From positions 1-50,506 of the forward strand of contig NZ_JAGQBU010000020.1 in NCBI RefSeq assembly GCF_024345795.1: 50,506 bases of DNA, read 5' to 3'. This document shows positions 1-10,007 of this stretch, piece by piece (within the stretch, counting starts at the first letter, position 1; each line of letters begins with the position of its first letter). This DNA is from Synechococcus sp. J7-Johnson. Its GTDB lineage: Bacteria; Cyanobacteriota; Cyanobacteriia; PCC-6307; Cyanobiaceae. A program made the translations under genes and the position numbers. The notes beneath the pieces were generated by a model. It saw nothing but the letters and a program-made list of their open reading frames with translations, did not search any database and was not told the origin of the DNA.

Positions 1-120
1 GACCCCACGCCGCATGCGGGCATCCGGTATCGCCTGCAGGAAACTGATCAGATCCAGATCAGTTGCGGCAGCGGCGGTTTCGGGCACAGGAAGGAGGCGA
101 TACCACCGAGCGAACCCCAT
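1..120 (-). mobile_element. ISAs1-type transposase, N-terminal part (runs off the window)
   Basis: An ATG at 118-120 opens a 40-codon minus-strand frame that is still open at base 1. The last residues, FLQAIPDARMRRGV, resemble the start of ISAs1/H-repeat transposases, where an 'L..LPDPR...G' segment precedes a hydrophobic helix. That places a DDE transposase gene mostly outside the window. Its start lies about 40 bases from the truncated 3' end of the TauE-like gene, so the element boundary probably falls between 120 and 180. The family call rests on one short motif and is an inference; the open frame itself is seen directly. Confidence 0.5.
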
Positions 121-160
121 GCCGGCAACTCAGGCCAGTGCGCCTGTGACACACTTTGAA

Positions 161-863
161 TCAGCCCTGGGCGAGAATGCGCTTGATGGTGGTGTGAGGA
201 AATCGGTGACTGCCGAAATGGGCTCCAGCAAAACCTGCCGCGACAGCGACAATCGCCAGAGGGATCGCGAAAGTCGGGAAGTTTTTCGTGCTGCTGACAT
301 TGCCCAATAAACCAGCCACAGAATTCAGCAAGATGAACAATGCCGACACGGCTGCAGCAGATTTGACTGTTGACCACCGCATCATCAGCAGCAAAGGGGT
401 GAGGAAAATCCCGCCACCCGTGCCCGTAAGCCCTGATAACAATCCGAGCCCAGCACCGATTGGAATTGCGCAGGCAATTGCCGGTGGCGAGCATGCCGTA
501 TCAGCACTTTGCCCAACAATGAATCTCACAGCCGACAGAACAAGCACGACTCCGACAATGAGCCTGAATGCGGTTACTGGAAGATTGAGGTAGCCACCAA
601 CAAACGCCATGGGCACTGCCAACACAGCAAATGGCCAAAATAGTGACCATGAAAAGTGGCCGCGTCGTGCAAACTGCCATGTGGCAATCGTCGCCACAAG
701 AATATTGAGCATCAGCGCGGTTGGCTTGATGGCACTGGGTGACAACTCGACCAGCGACAAGACGGCGATATAGCCGGAAGCGCCTGCATGACCAACAGAT
801 GAGTACAAAAAACGCCACCCCACCGATGGCGATGCACAACAGCAGGACGTGATCAGCATTCAT
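161..863 (-). pseudogene. TauE/SafE-family exporter, frameshifted and 3'-truncated
   Basis: Two overlapping minus-strand frames together spell a TauE/SafE (sulfite/organic-anion exporter) membrane protein. The N-terminus, MNADHVLLLCIAIGGVAF, is in the frame starting at 861-863. The continuation, FLYSSVGHAGASGY, and all later helices are in the next frame. The switch falls in a run of six A (807-812; T on the coding strand). Five would restore one frame, so one base appears inserted. The C-terminus stops at RILAQG, about one helix short of the usual end, next to the transposase start. The family is clear from the 'LYxSVGHxGASGY' segment and the second-half 'GLLSGLTGTGGGIFL' motif. Sequencing error in the homopolymer, or transcriptional slippage, would be alternatives to decay. 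Confidence 0.7.
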
Positions 864-942
864 GGGCAGAGGACGCTGCAGATAGCAAACATGGTCCACG
901 ACTCACCGCAGGTCACTTTTGCAAGAGGTCAACGCAAACTTG

Positions 943-2193
943 TCAGGCAGCAGATCGCTCTCGCTTAAGCAGCAGGCAAGCGATAACGGCACCAATCATA
1001 GCCAGAACTGCCATCGGATAAAAGACAAGATCATAACTTCCGAACAGATCTCGAATATGACCAGCCAATAGAGTTCCAATCAAGGCACCAACTCCATAGG
1101 CAGTAAAAACAATTCCATAATTCTGGGCATACTTGTCGGGATTGAAAAAGCGGAGAGTAATGGTTGGAGCCATGGCCAACCACCCGCCAAGACAGAACCA
1201 GAACAGGCAAAAGGCAGCCAGATATGTGGCAACCTGGCCAGCTTCAGCATTGATCATCAGCACGCAGGCAATAAGGATCAGCGCATAGGACAATATGGCA
1301 ACATAGTGGGGCTTGAACCGATCGCTTAACCAGCCAAACAGCGGACGACTGACGCCATTAAACAAAGCGAATAAAGACACGCTCCAGGCTGCCACAGTAG
1401 GATTGATATCAATGATTTCCTCCCCGACTGAACTGGAAATACCAATCGCGGTCAAGCCGACCAGGGTTCCGATCGCGTAACAGAGCCATAACCCATAAAA
1501 CGATCGATTATGGAATAGGTTTCGGGTATTGACCAGGGCTGAGCCAGCAACAGCAACAGCATTGTGCCGAGGCTGCCAGCCCTTAGGTGGCAACTTCATC
1601 ACCAGAGAAATAGCCAGGATGATGAACGTAAAAGCAATACCAAGTAAGCGCAAGGCGGGGCGAACTGTATAGGCTTCAATCAATTGATTGGCAAGAGGAG
1701 CCGTAATCAAGGGCGAAAGCCCAAAACCAATAATCGTCAAGCCCACGGCGAGGCCTTTCTTATCAGGAAACCAGCGAGAAACGACCACTATGGGAACACC
1801 ATAGACAATACCCACACCTGTTCCAGCGATCATTCCATAGGTGACAACGAGAGCTCCAACGTGAGTGGCAAAACTTGCAAGTATATAGCCCAAGCCTACC
1901 ACAATACCTCCGATAGCTGTCGTGATACGAGTACCAAAACGAGGAATATAAAAACCTGCAATTGGCATCATGCCAGCATAAAAGACCAAGCCAAATGTAA
2001 ATGGAAGCAGGCTTTGTGTGGCACTGATTCCAAGCTCACCTTCCAAGGGAGTCCTGAAAATACTCCAGGAATACACACTTCCCAAGCAAAGCAGAATAAT
2101 GATTCCAAAAGGAATCAGAAGCCATCGACTTTGCTCCGCAGGTTGCCCCAAAAACTTGAGTTGAGGCTGATGGTGAGTTGTATGAAGAGTCAC
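943..2193 (-). CDS. OFA-family MFS transporter (oxalate/formate antiporter-like)
   Basis: A 416-residue protein with about twelve hydrophobic segments in the inner membrane. The first helix ends in LGSVYSWSIFRTPLE, and the loop after helix 5 carries SRWFPDKKGLAVGL; both are characteristic of the oxalate:formate antiporter (OFA) branch of the major facilitator superfamily. Length is normal for the family. Substrate cannot be read from sequence; OFA proteins carry small organic anions such as oxalate or formate, and many are uncharacterised. The gene is visibly AT-richer than the rest of the window and is flanked by a decayed exporter and IS-like sequence, so horizontal acquisition is likely. 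It appears intact, with no internal stop. The start at 2193 (MTLHTTHHQ) is the first ATG and gives a normal cytoplasmic N-terminus. Confidence 0.85.
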   Translation of the reverse strand: MTLHTTHHQPQLKFLGQPAEQSRWLLIPFGIIILLCLGSVYSWSIFRTPLEGELGISATQSLLPFTFGLVFYAGMMPIAGFYIPRFGTRITTAIGGIVVGLGYILASFATHVGALVVTYGMIAGTGVGIVYGVPIVVVSRWFPDKKGLAVGLTIIGFGLSPLITAPLANQLIEAYTVRPALRLLGIAFTFIILAISLVMKLPPKGWQPRHNAVAVAGSALVNTRNLFHNRSFYGLWLCYAIGTLVGLTAIGISSSVGEEIIDINPTVAAWSVSLFALFNGVSRPLFGWLSDRFKPHYVAILSYALILIACVLMINAEAGQVATYLAAFCLFWFCLGGWLAMAPTITLRFFNPDKYAQNYGIVFTAYGVGALIGTLLAGHIRDLFGSYDLVFYPMAVLAMIGAVIACLLLKRERSAA

Positions 2194-3001
2194 AGGGACC
2201 AGCGTGCCAGGCGCACTAACAAAAGCTACATTCGCAATGGCAGACTATCGACTCCGATCACCTTCCTGCCAGAAGATGGCAGCCGTGTCAGCAAGCCAGA
2301 GCAGGCGGAACAGGCACATCGACTTGGGGAGCCCGTTCTTCTCATCATGACAGCCCTGCATCAACCAAGCAAGCATCAGGCAGAACTCTGGCAAAGAGAC
2401 CTCTGGAAACCTGAAAAAGGCTGGCAAATGTCCTCCGTCCTGCCGAGATCAGCCACAAGATCGGCAATGGCGTTCTGGTAACGGAGACGCAGAAACGGGG
2501 TGAGCTTGCTCTGAACAAGTTCCTGATCCAGAAAGAACTGCTGCTTGCTGATGAACCTGGAGTGGATGCAAATGCGGGCATGCTCTGCTCGGGAAACTGG
2601 GTTGAGGTACGGGCGCAACTCAGCGCCCGGGATGGCGGTTTTAATCTCAGCCGCGATCTAGCCCAGCAGGGCCTGAGTCGCCACGTTGCTGGACTCATCG
2701 GAGCAACGGGACATCGATTCAGATTTTGACGGTTCGGCTGAAAAAAACAGGCTCGAGTTGACCTCAAGATGCAATTTCCAGACCTGATGATGCAATTTCT
2801 GCACCTGGTGGGGTCACAGGACAATGGCCTACGCAGACTGGCTCTCCCACCGAAATAACTCCATGCGGAAGCAGCCGATTAAGAAAGCTCATATCCGAGC
2901 ATGCATCATGTCTACACGAAGACAATATCTGCGAAAAGATCATATCCAGATAATGATCCTTTCCGAGCGATAAATACACCCCAAAACCTGATTTGCCGAG
3001 C
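2194..3001. other. gene-poor AT-richer region with degraded sequence
   Basis: About 0.8 kb without a convincing gene. Short open frames exist on both strands between 2250 and 2720, for example a 60-80 residue minus-strand frame around 2376-2618 and plus-strand pieces that need frame changes. None shows a domain I recognise. Base composition is like the OFA transporter rather than like katG. Two tandem repeats at 2761-2802 suggest a former insertion-sequence end. The best reading is a scar of mobile DNA, but this is inference. Confidence 0.4.
2761..2802. repeat. two tandem 21-bp repeats, IS21-like terminal repeats possible
   Basis: Two adjacent 21-base units share the core GATGCAATTTC and begin with ACCT. 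They occupy 2761-2781 and 2782-2802, and a third ACCT follows. Spaced short direct repeats with such a core are typical of the ends of IS21-family elements, where the transposase binds. No istA/istB gene is recognisable here, so this would be a solo end. Seen directly: the repeat. Inferred: the IS origin. Confidence 0.45.
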
Positions 3002-3116
3002 AGGCAGGCAGCACCCTCATCAGCTCGCGGGGGAAAGTCCTGGATGGCTGTGCCCACGGCAAGGTGCGAGCCCTAAGGGATATGACGCAGTGGTTCCGCA
3101 GGGCGGTCGTCTGCCT
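3002..3116 (+). ncRNA. possible structured RNA leader (cobalamin-riboswitch-like) before katG
   Basis: A GC-rich block closes with AGGCAG (3002-3007, or 3006-3011) pairing with CTGCCT (3111-3116). Inside lie GGGGAAAGTCC followed by GGCTGTGCCC and a GGTGCGAGCCC stretch. The order resembles the cobalamin-riboswitch core (AA.TCC, GCTG.CCC, then a G-rich strand, then the B12 box ending in CTGCC). Several conserved positions differ, and the regulated gene would be katG, 47 bases downstream, which is unusual. GGAAAGTCC also occurs in RNase P RNA, but the block is too short and lacks the rest. Treat as a candidate only. Confidence 0.25.
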
Positions 3117-3133
3117 AGGTTCCGAACAGGTGA

Positions 3134-5353
<2,220 letters not shown>

Positions 5354-5365
5354 AGCTCCCGCGAT

Positions 5366-6253
5366 TCAATCCGGAACCGGCGGCGAGGAGCGAACGATCG
5401 CATCCACCATCCGGGCGGTCTGCGCAATCGGCGCCACATCGTGCACCCGCAGCACATCGGCACCCTGCGTGATCGCCTGGGCGCAGACAGCCGCCGTGCC
5501 CCACAGCCGCGCGCGGGGTCTGGGTTCGTTGAGCACCGCGCCGATGAAGCGTTTGCGCGAAGGCCCCACCAGCAGGGGGAAACCTTCGCGGCGCAGGTCC
5601 GCCAGCCCCCGCAGCAGCGCCAGGTTGTGCTCGGTGGTTTTGGCGAAGCCCAGGCCCGGGTCCCAGATCAGCTGATCAGTCCGGACCCCCGCCGCCAGAG
5701 CCGCCTCGCTGGCGCGCAGCAACTCCTCACGCACCTCGGCCACCACATCGGCGTAGGCGGCCAGCCCATCCATGCTGCGGCTGTCGCCGCGGCTGTGCAT
5801 CAGCACGTAGGGACAGCCGAACTCCGCCACCACCGAGAGGATCTCGGGGTCGCGGCGACCGCCGCTGACATCGTTGATCCAGTGGGCGCCGGCCGCCAGA
5901 GCAGCCGCGGCCACCGGGGCCCGGAAGGTGTCGATCGAGAGCAGAGGACCTCCTGCCTCGGCGCAGGCTGAGCGGATCAGCTCCAGGGCCGGCAGGACCC
6001 GCCCAAGTTCCTGCTCGGCGCTGACCTCCACCGCCCCCGGCCGGGTGCTCTGCCCCCCCAGATCGAGCAGTTCCGCCCCCTGGCGCACCATCACCCGGGC
6101 CTGACGCAGGGCGGCAGCGGGCCGATCGAAGCGGCCACCATCACTGAAGGAATCGGGGGTGAGATTGATCACCCCCATCACGTAGGTGCGCAAACCCCAG
6201 GGGAGAGCGCCCCCCCGCTGACCTGGATCAGACGATGTTCTGCTGGAGGCCAT
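5366..6253 (-). CDS. folP: dihydropteroate synthase FolP
   Basis: Condenses 6-hydroxymethyl-7,8-dihydropterin diphosphate with 4-aminobenzoate to dihydropteroate in folate synthesis. The family motifs appear in order: VMGVINLTPDSFSDGG near the N-terminus (pABA and phosphate loop), LLDLGGQSTRPGA, LSIDTFR, INDVSGG, WDPGLGFAKT and VGPSRKRFIG. At 295 residues from the ATG at 6251-6253 the length is usual. A GTG nine bases further upstream would add MPT and is less likely. Single-gene unit, convergent with katG. Confidence 0.95.
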   Translation of the reverse strand: MASSRTSSDPGQRGGALPWGLRTYVMGVINLTPDSFSDGGRFDRPAAALRQARVMVRQGAELLDLGGQSTRPGAVEVSAEQELGRVLPALELIRSACAEAGGPLLSIDTFRAPVAAAALAAGAHWINDVSGGRRDPEILSVVAEFGCPYVLMHSRGDSRSMDGLAAYADVVAEVREELLRASEAALAAGVRTDQLIWDPGLGFAKTTEHNLALLRGLADLRREGFPLLVGPSRKRFIGAVLNEPRPRARLWGTAAVCAQAITQGADVLRVHDVAPIAQTARMVDAIVRSSPPVPD

Positions 6254-6360
6254 GGTCGGCACTGCCGTCGGCGCGCCCTATCCTGATCCCCCTCCGCCAC
6301 GTCCCGGGTTCCATGGGAAACTGACCGGGTCATCGGTCCATGGACCGATGGCAGCCCCCT

Positions 6361-6445
6361 GGAGGGGTGGTCGAGTGGTTGATGGCTCCGGTCTTGAAAA
6401 CCGGCGAAGGGAAACCTTCCGCGGGTTCGAATCCCGCCCCCTCCG
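6361..6445 (+). tRNA. tRNA-Ser (anticodon UGA)
   Basis: The acceptor stem GGAGGGG (6361-6367) pairs with CCCCTCC (6438-6444), with discriminator G at 6445. The anticodon stem CCGGT/ACCGG holds the loop CTTGAAA, giving anticodon TGA. A long variable arm (class II) and a T-arm GCGGGTTCGAATCCCGC follow, as expected for serine. CCA is not encoded. It lies alone between folP (divergent) and a plus-strand gene. Confidence 0.97.
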
Positions 6446-6532
6446 TTGCCTGCACACGCTCTCCTGCCGCGATCGCTGGAGAGCTGCGGAAACTGCCGCT
6501 AACGTCGGCCGGCTTGTGATCAGAACGGCGCC

Positions 6533-7696
6533 ATGAGACGAACGCGATGGCTGCTGCCGGTGTTGATGCTCTGCGGACTGCTGCTGGCGATGGTGCCGGC
6601 CCTGCCCGCAACCAGTGCCGCCCAGGCCAGCCGCAGCGAGATCCGCGGCGTGTGGATGACCACCAACGACATGAGCACCATGCGCGATCGCACCAAGTTG
6701 CGGGCCGCGATGGACCAGCTGAAGGAGATGCATTTCAACACCGTTTATCCGGTGGTCTGGAACTCCGGCTACGCGATTCACACCAGTGAGGTGACCAGGG
6801 CGCGAAAGATTCAGTCGTTTTCCTACAAGGGCCTTGAAGGGCAGGACATCCTGGCGGATGTGATCAGTGAGGGCCACGCCAAAGGGATGCTCGTGATCCC
6901 CTGGTTCGAATTCGGCTTCATGGCTCCACCATTTTCGGAGCTGGCCCAGCAACACCCCAGCTGGCTCACCCAGCGGCAGGACGGCAGCCGCACATCGATC
7001 AGCGCTGCCGGGGAAGTGGTGTGGCTCAACCCCTTCAGGCCGGAGGTACAGCAGTTCATCACCGAGCTGGTGCTGGAAGTGGTGGGCAACTACGACGGCG
7101 ATGGCATCCAGTTCGATGACCACATGAGCCTGCCCAATGAATTCGGCTACGACAGTTACACCAAAGCGCTCTACACCAAGGAGACCAAGCGTCCGGTACC
7201 CAGCAACCCCATGGATCAGGCCTGGATCAAGTGGCGAGCCGACAAGATCACGGCCTTCATAGTCCAGCTGGACAAGGCCGTGAATGCCAAAAAGCCCAAG
7301 TCGATCGTCTCCGTTTCCCCCAACTACTACGACTTCGCCTACAAGCTGCAACTGCAGGACTGGCTGGGCTGGGTGCGGCGCAATATCGTCGATGAAGTGA
7401 TCGTGCAGCTTTACCGCCCCGACGTCGCCAGCTTTGCGGCCGAGGTGGCGCGCCCCGAGCTCGCGGAAACCCGGAAGAAAATCCCCACCGCGATCGGCGT
7501 GATGACAGGGCTGCGCACCAAGCCCGCTCCGATGCAGCTGATTAAGGATCAGGTGCAGACGGTCCGCCAGAACGGCATGGGGGTGGCTTTCTTCTATTTC
7601 GAATCGCTCTGGACTGCCACCCCCGAAGCGGAAGACCTGCGCCGCGAGGGCTTCCTGTCCCTGTTCCCCAGCCCTGCGCCCCGGACGCCCATCTGA
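6533..7696 (+). CDS. secreted GHL10/DUF187-family glycoside-hydrolase-like protein
   Basis: A 387-residue protein with a clear signal peptide (RRTR, then a hydrophobic stretch ending near ALPATSAAQA), so exported. The mature part starts with SEIRGVWMTTND and continues with FNTVYPVVWNSG, MLVIPWFEFGF, VVWLNPFRPEVQ and DGIQFDDH. This is the (beta/alpha)8 pattern of the DUF187/GHL10 family related to glycoside hydrolases. The acidic residues in IQFDDH lie where the catalytic acids of such barrels are expected. These proteins are common in cyanobacteria, and a role in cell-wall or extracellular glycan processing is assumed, not shown. Start: first ATG after the tRNA. Confidence 0.85.
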   Translation: MRRTRWLLPVLMLCGLLLAMVPALPATSAAQASRSEIRGVWMTTNDMSTMRDRTKLRAAMDQLKEMHFNTVYPVVWNSGYAIHTSEVTRARKIQSFSYKGLEGQDILADVISEGHAKGMLVIPWFEFGFMAPPFSELAQQHPSWLTQRQDGSRTSISAAGEVVWLNPFRPEVQQFITELVLEVVGNYDGDGIQFDDHMSLPNEFGYDSYTKALYTKETKRPVPSNPMDQAWIKWRADKITAFIVQLDKAVNAKKPKSIVSVSPNYYDFAYKLQLQDWLGWVRRNIVDEVIVQLYRPDVASFAAEVARPELAETRKKIPTAIGVMTGLRTKPAPMQLIKDQVQTVRQNGMGVAFFYFESLWTATPEAEDLRREGFLSLFPSPAPRTPI

Positions 7697-7749
7697 GGCC
7701 CCAGGGGAAGCAACGTCTCAGGAGACAAGGCGCCGATCAAAGCCACCGA

Positions 7750-8886
7750 TCAGCTCAGCTGGCTGCGGAAGCGCGAGACACTGATGGCCATCAACAGCGG
7801 CGCCATCACCAGCAGGGCCAGGGCATGGGGCCAGAGTGCCTCAAGACCGACACCCTTGAGCAACAGTCCCCGCAGGATGGCGATGTAATGGCGCAGGGGA
7901 TTTAGCAGGGAGAGGGCCTGAAAGAAGGCCGGCATGCTCTCGATCGGCGCGATCGCGCCGGAGGTCTGCACCATCGGCAAGGTGATGAAGAAGGCCGTGA
8001 GCATCACCTGCTGCTGGGAGCGGCAGACCGTGGCCAGCATGATCCCCACGCCGATCCCCACGAACAGATACAGCCCCGAGAGGGCCAGCAGCAATAACGG
8101 ATCGCCCCGGATGGGCACACCGAACACCAGCCGGCCGAGCAACAGGGCCAGCAGCACATCCCCCATCAGCAACACGACCAGGGGCAGGATCTTGGCCAGC
8201 AGGATCTCCCAGGCGCCAGCTGGGGTCATCAGCAGCTGCTCGAGCGTGCCACTGTCCTTCTCGCGCACCAGCGTCACCGCCGACACCAGGGTGGCGATCA
8301 GGGTGAGCACCAGACCGATCACCCCGGGCACGAAGAACCAGCTGCTGGTCAGCCCGGGGTTGTAGAGAAAGCGCACCTGGGTGCGCACCGGCGGAGTGGG
8401 CGGCAAAACCCCCGCCTCCGGCCGGAACCGGCGCAGGATCTGCTGGATGTAACCGCTGGCGATGCCGGCGCTGTTGGCGTCGACCCCATCGATGAACACC
8501 TGCACCCGGGCGGTGTCACCGGTGGCCAGCCGCTTGCTGAAGTTCGGTGGGATCACCAGGCCGGCCGTCAGCTCTCCGCGCTCCACCTGCCGGGCCAGCT
8601 CCTGTTCGCTGCGGGGATAGGAGGAGGCCAGGAAGATCCGGTTGGCGGTGAGGGCCGACACCAGCTCCCGACTCGCCGCAACCTGGGCGTAATCGACCAC
8701 CCCCAGCTTGAGGTTGTGCACCTCTGGGTTGAGGGCGAAGCCGTAGATCAGCAGCTGCAGGGTGGGGGGAATGATCAGCAACTTGATCAGTTGCCGGTCG
8801 CGCAGGATCTGCTGGACCTCCTTGCGCAGCAGGGCCCAGAGGCGACTGGCCATCAGCACTCGCCAGCCGTGCCGCAGGATCCTCAC
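7750..8886 (-). CDS. ABC-2 type efflux permease (YhhJ-like), second of two
   Basis: A 378-residue membrane protein: one helix near residue 45, a large periplasmic loop to about 190, then five more helices, the usual ABC-2 exporter layout. The segment LVREKDSGTLEQLLMTPAGAWEILLAK is the characteristic cytoplasmic loop of the family. It starts at a GTG (8886) that overlaps the TGA of the upstream permease, so translation is coupled. It is the last gene of the operon beginning with the ArsR regulator at 14097. It probably forms a heterodimeric channel with the upstream permease, powered by the double ATPase. Confidence 0.9.
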   Translation of the reverse strand: MRILRHGWRVLMASRLWALLRKEVQQILRDRQLIKLLIIPPTLQLLIYGFALNPEVHNLKLGVVDYAQVAASRELVSALTANRIFLASSYPRSEQELARQVERGELTAGLVIPPNFSKRLATGDTARVQVFIDGVDANSAGIASGYIQQILRRFRPEAGVLPPTPPVRTQVRFLYNPGLTSSWFFVPGVIGLVLTLIATLVSAVTLVREKDSGTLEQLLMTPAGAWEILLAKILPLVVLLMGDVLLALLLGRLVFGVPIRGDPLLLLALSGLYLFVGIGVGIMLATVCRSQQQVMLTAFFITLPMVQTSGAIAPIESMPAFFQALSLLNPLRHYIAILRGLLLKGVGLEALWPHALALLVMAPLLMAISVSRFRSQLS

Positions 8887-10007
8887 GGCCCGCCACCGCC
8901 GCCATCGGCCAGCTGCAGGGAGCCCAGGGAGCGCAGCGTGAGCAGATAGAGCAGCGCCGCAAGGGCCAGGATCATCAGCACATCCAGCCAGACACCGGCC
9001 CAGCCCGTTCCTCTGACGAAAGCGTCACGGCTGATCACGATGAAGTAACGGGCCGGAATCAGGGCCGACACCAGCGAGAGCGGTGGGGGAATGTTGCTGA
9101 GCGGATAGATGAAGCCCGAGAGCAGCAGGGCGGAAAGGAACCCCACCAGCGACACTCCCTGCACAGCCGCATTCTGGTTGGCGCTGCGCACCCCCAGCAG
9201 CAGCCCGAAGAGCACGGCGGCGGCCAGATAGAGCGTGGTGCCCACCAGCAGGGGCGTCGGGTCGCCGGCGAAGCCGAGCTGGAAGATCAGCCCCCCCAGC
9301 CCCATCACCACAACGGCCATGCTCACCCCCACCAGCAGGTATGCCAGGGCCTTGCCCAGCAGCAGCTCCGGCGCACGGATCCCCGAGGCATAGACCTGCA
9401 GGATCGTGCCCTTGTCCTTTTCCTTCACCATCGCGATCGCGGCCAGCAGGGAGGGAAAGATCCAGAGCACCACGGCATAGACCCCCGGCACGATGTACAG
9501 CGATTCCTTGCGACCGGGGTTGAACCACAACCGCGTCAGCGCCTGCACCGGCGGCGGGTTCTTGAGCAGCTCCTTCTCGGAGAGAAAGAACGCCGTGGTG
9601 CCCTGGATGCTGTTGCGAATCACCCGGGCATTGTTGGTGTCGGTGCCATCCACCAGCACCTGCACCTCCACCGGCTGGCCGGCCTTGAGGCGGCGGCTGA
9701 ACTCCGGCGGGATGATCACCGCCGCCTTGGCCAGGCCCCGATCGATCGCATCGGCCACCGGGTCGTCGCCCCGCCAGCGGGCGGGCCGGAACTGATCGGT
9801 GGCGAAGAGGCGGTCGGTGTAAGCGGCGCTGAGGGGACTGCGGTCGAAGTCCTGCACCACGATCGGAATCACCTTGGTTTCAAGGCGGATGGCGAAACCG
9901 AAGATGAGCAGGGTGAGCAGGGGCAGCAGAAAGGCCAGACCCAGCGTCAGCCGGTCGCGGCGGAACTGCAGCAGCTCCTTGCGGCACTGGGCCAGGATTC
10001 GCCTCAT
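8883..10007 (-). CDS. ABC-2 type efflux permease, first of two
   Basis: A 374-residue ABC-2 permease with the same plan as its neighbour: N-terminal helix (LAFLLPLLTLLIFGFAI), periplasmic domain, then a group of helices. AMVKEKDKGTILQVYASG matches the conserved loop of YhhJ/YadH-type exporters. The gene overlaps the ATPase gene upstream by four bases and the second permease downstream by four. Two half-permeases plus a fused double ATPase and an HlyD adaptor resemble the E. coli yhiI-rbbA-yhhJ arrangement. Substrate unknown; hydrophobic drugs or lipids are typical for such systems. Confidence 0.9.
   Translation of the reverse strand: MRRILAQCRKELLQFRRDRLTLGLAFLLPLLTLLIFGFAIRLETKVIPIVVQDFDRSPLSAAYTDRLFATDQFRPARWRGDDPVADAIDRGLAKAAVIIPPEFSRRLKAGQPVEVQVLVDGTDTNNARVIRNSIQGTTAFFLSEKELLKNPPPVQALTRLWFNPGRKESLYIVPGVYAVVLWIFPSLLAAIAMVKEKDKGTILQVYASGIRAPELLLGKALAYLLVGVSMAVVVMGLGGLIFQLGFAGDPTPLLVGTTLYLAAAVLFGLLLGVRSANQNAAVQGVSLVGFLSALLLSGFIYPLSNIPPPLSLVSALIPARYFIVISRDAFVRGTGWAGVWLDVLMILALAALLYLLTLRSLGSLQLADGGGGGP

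Noticed and set aside
1684-2481. 265-codon plus-strand open frame overlapping the OFA transporter
   Set aside because: First half is antisense to the transporter; the second half has no known domain.
3002-3120. RNase P RNA, because of GGAAAGTCC
   Set aside because: Too short and lacks the remaining conserved RNase P blocks; the order of motifs fits a cobalamin-type leader slightly better.
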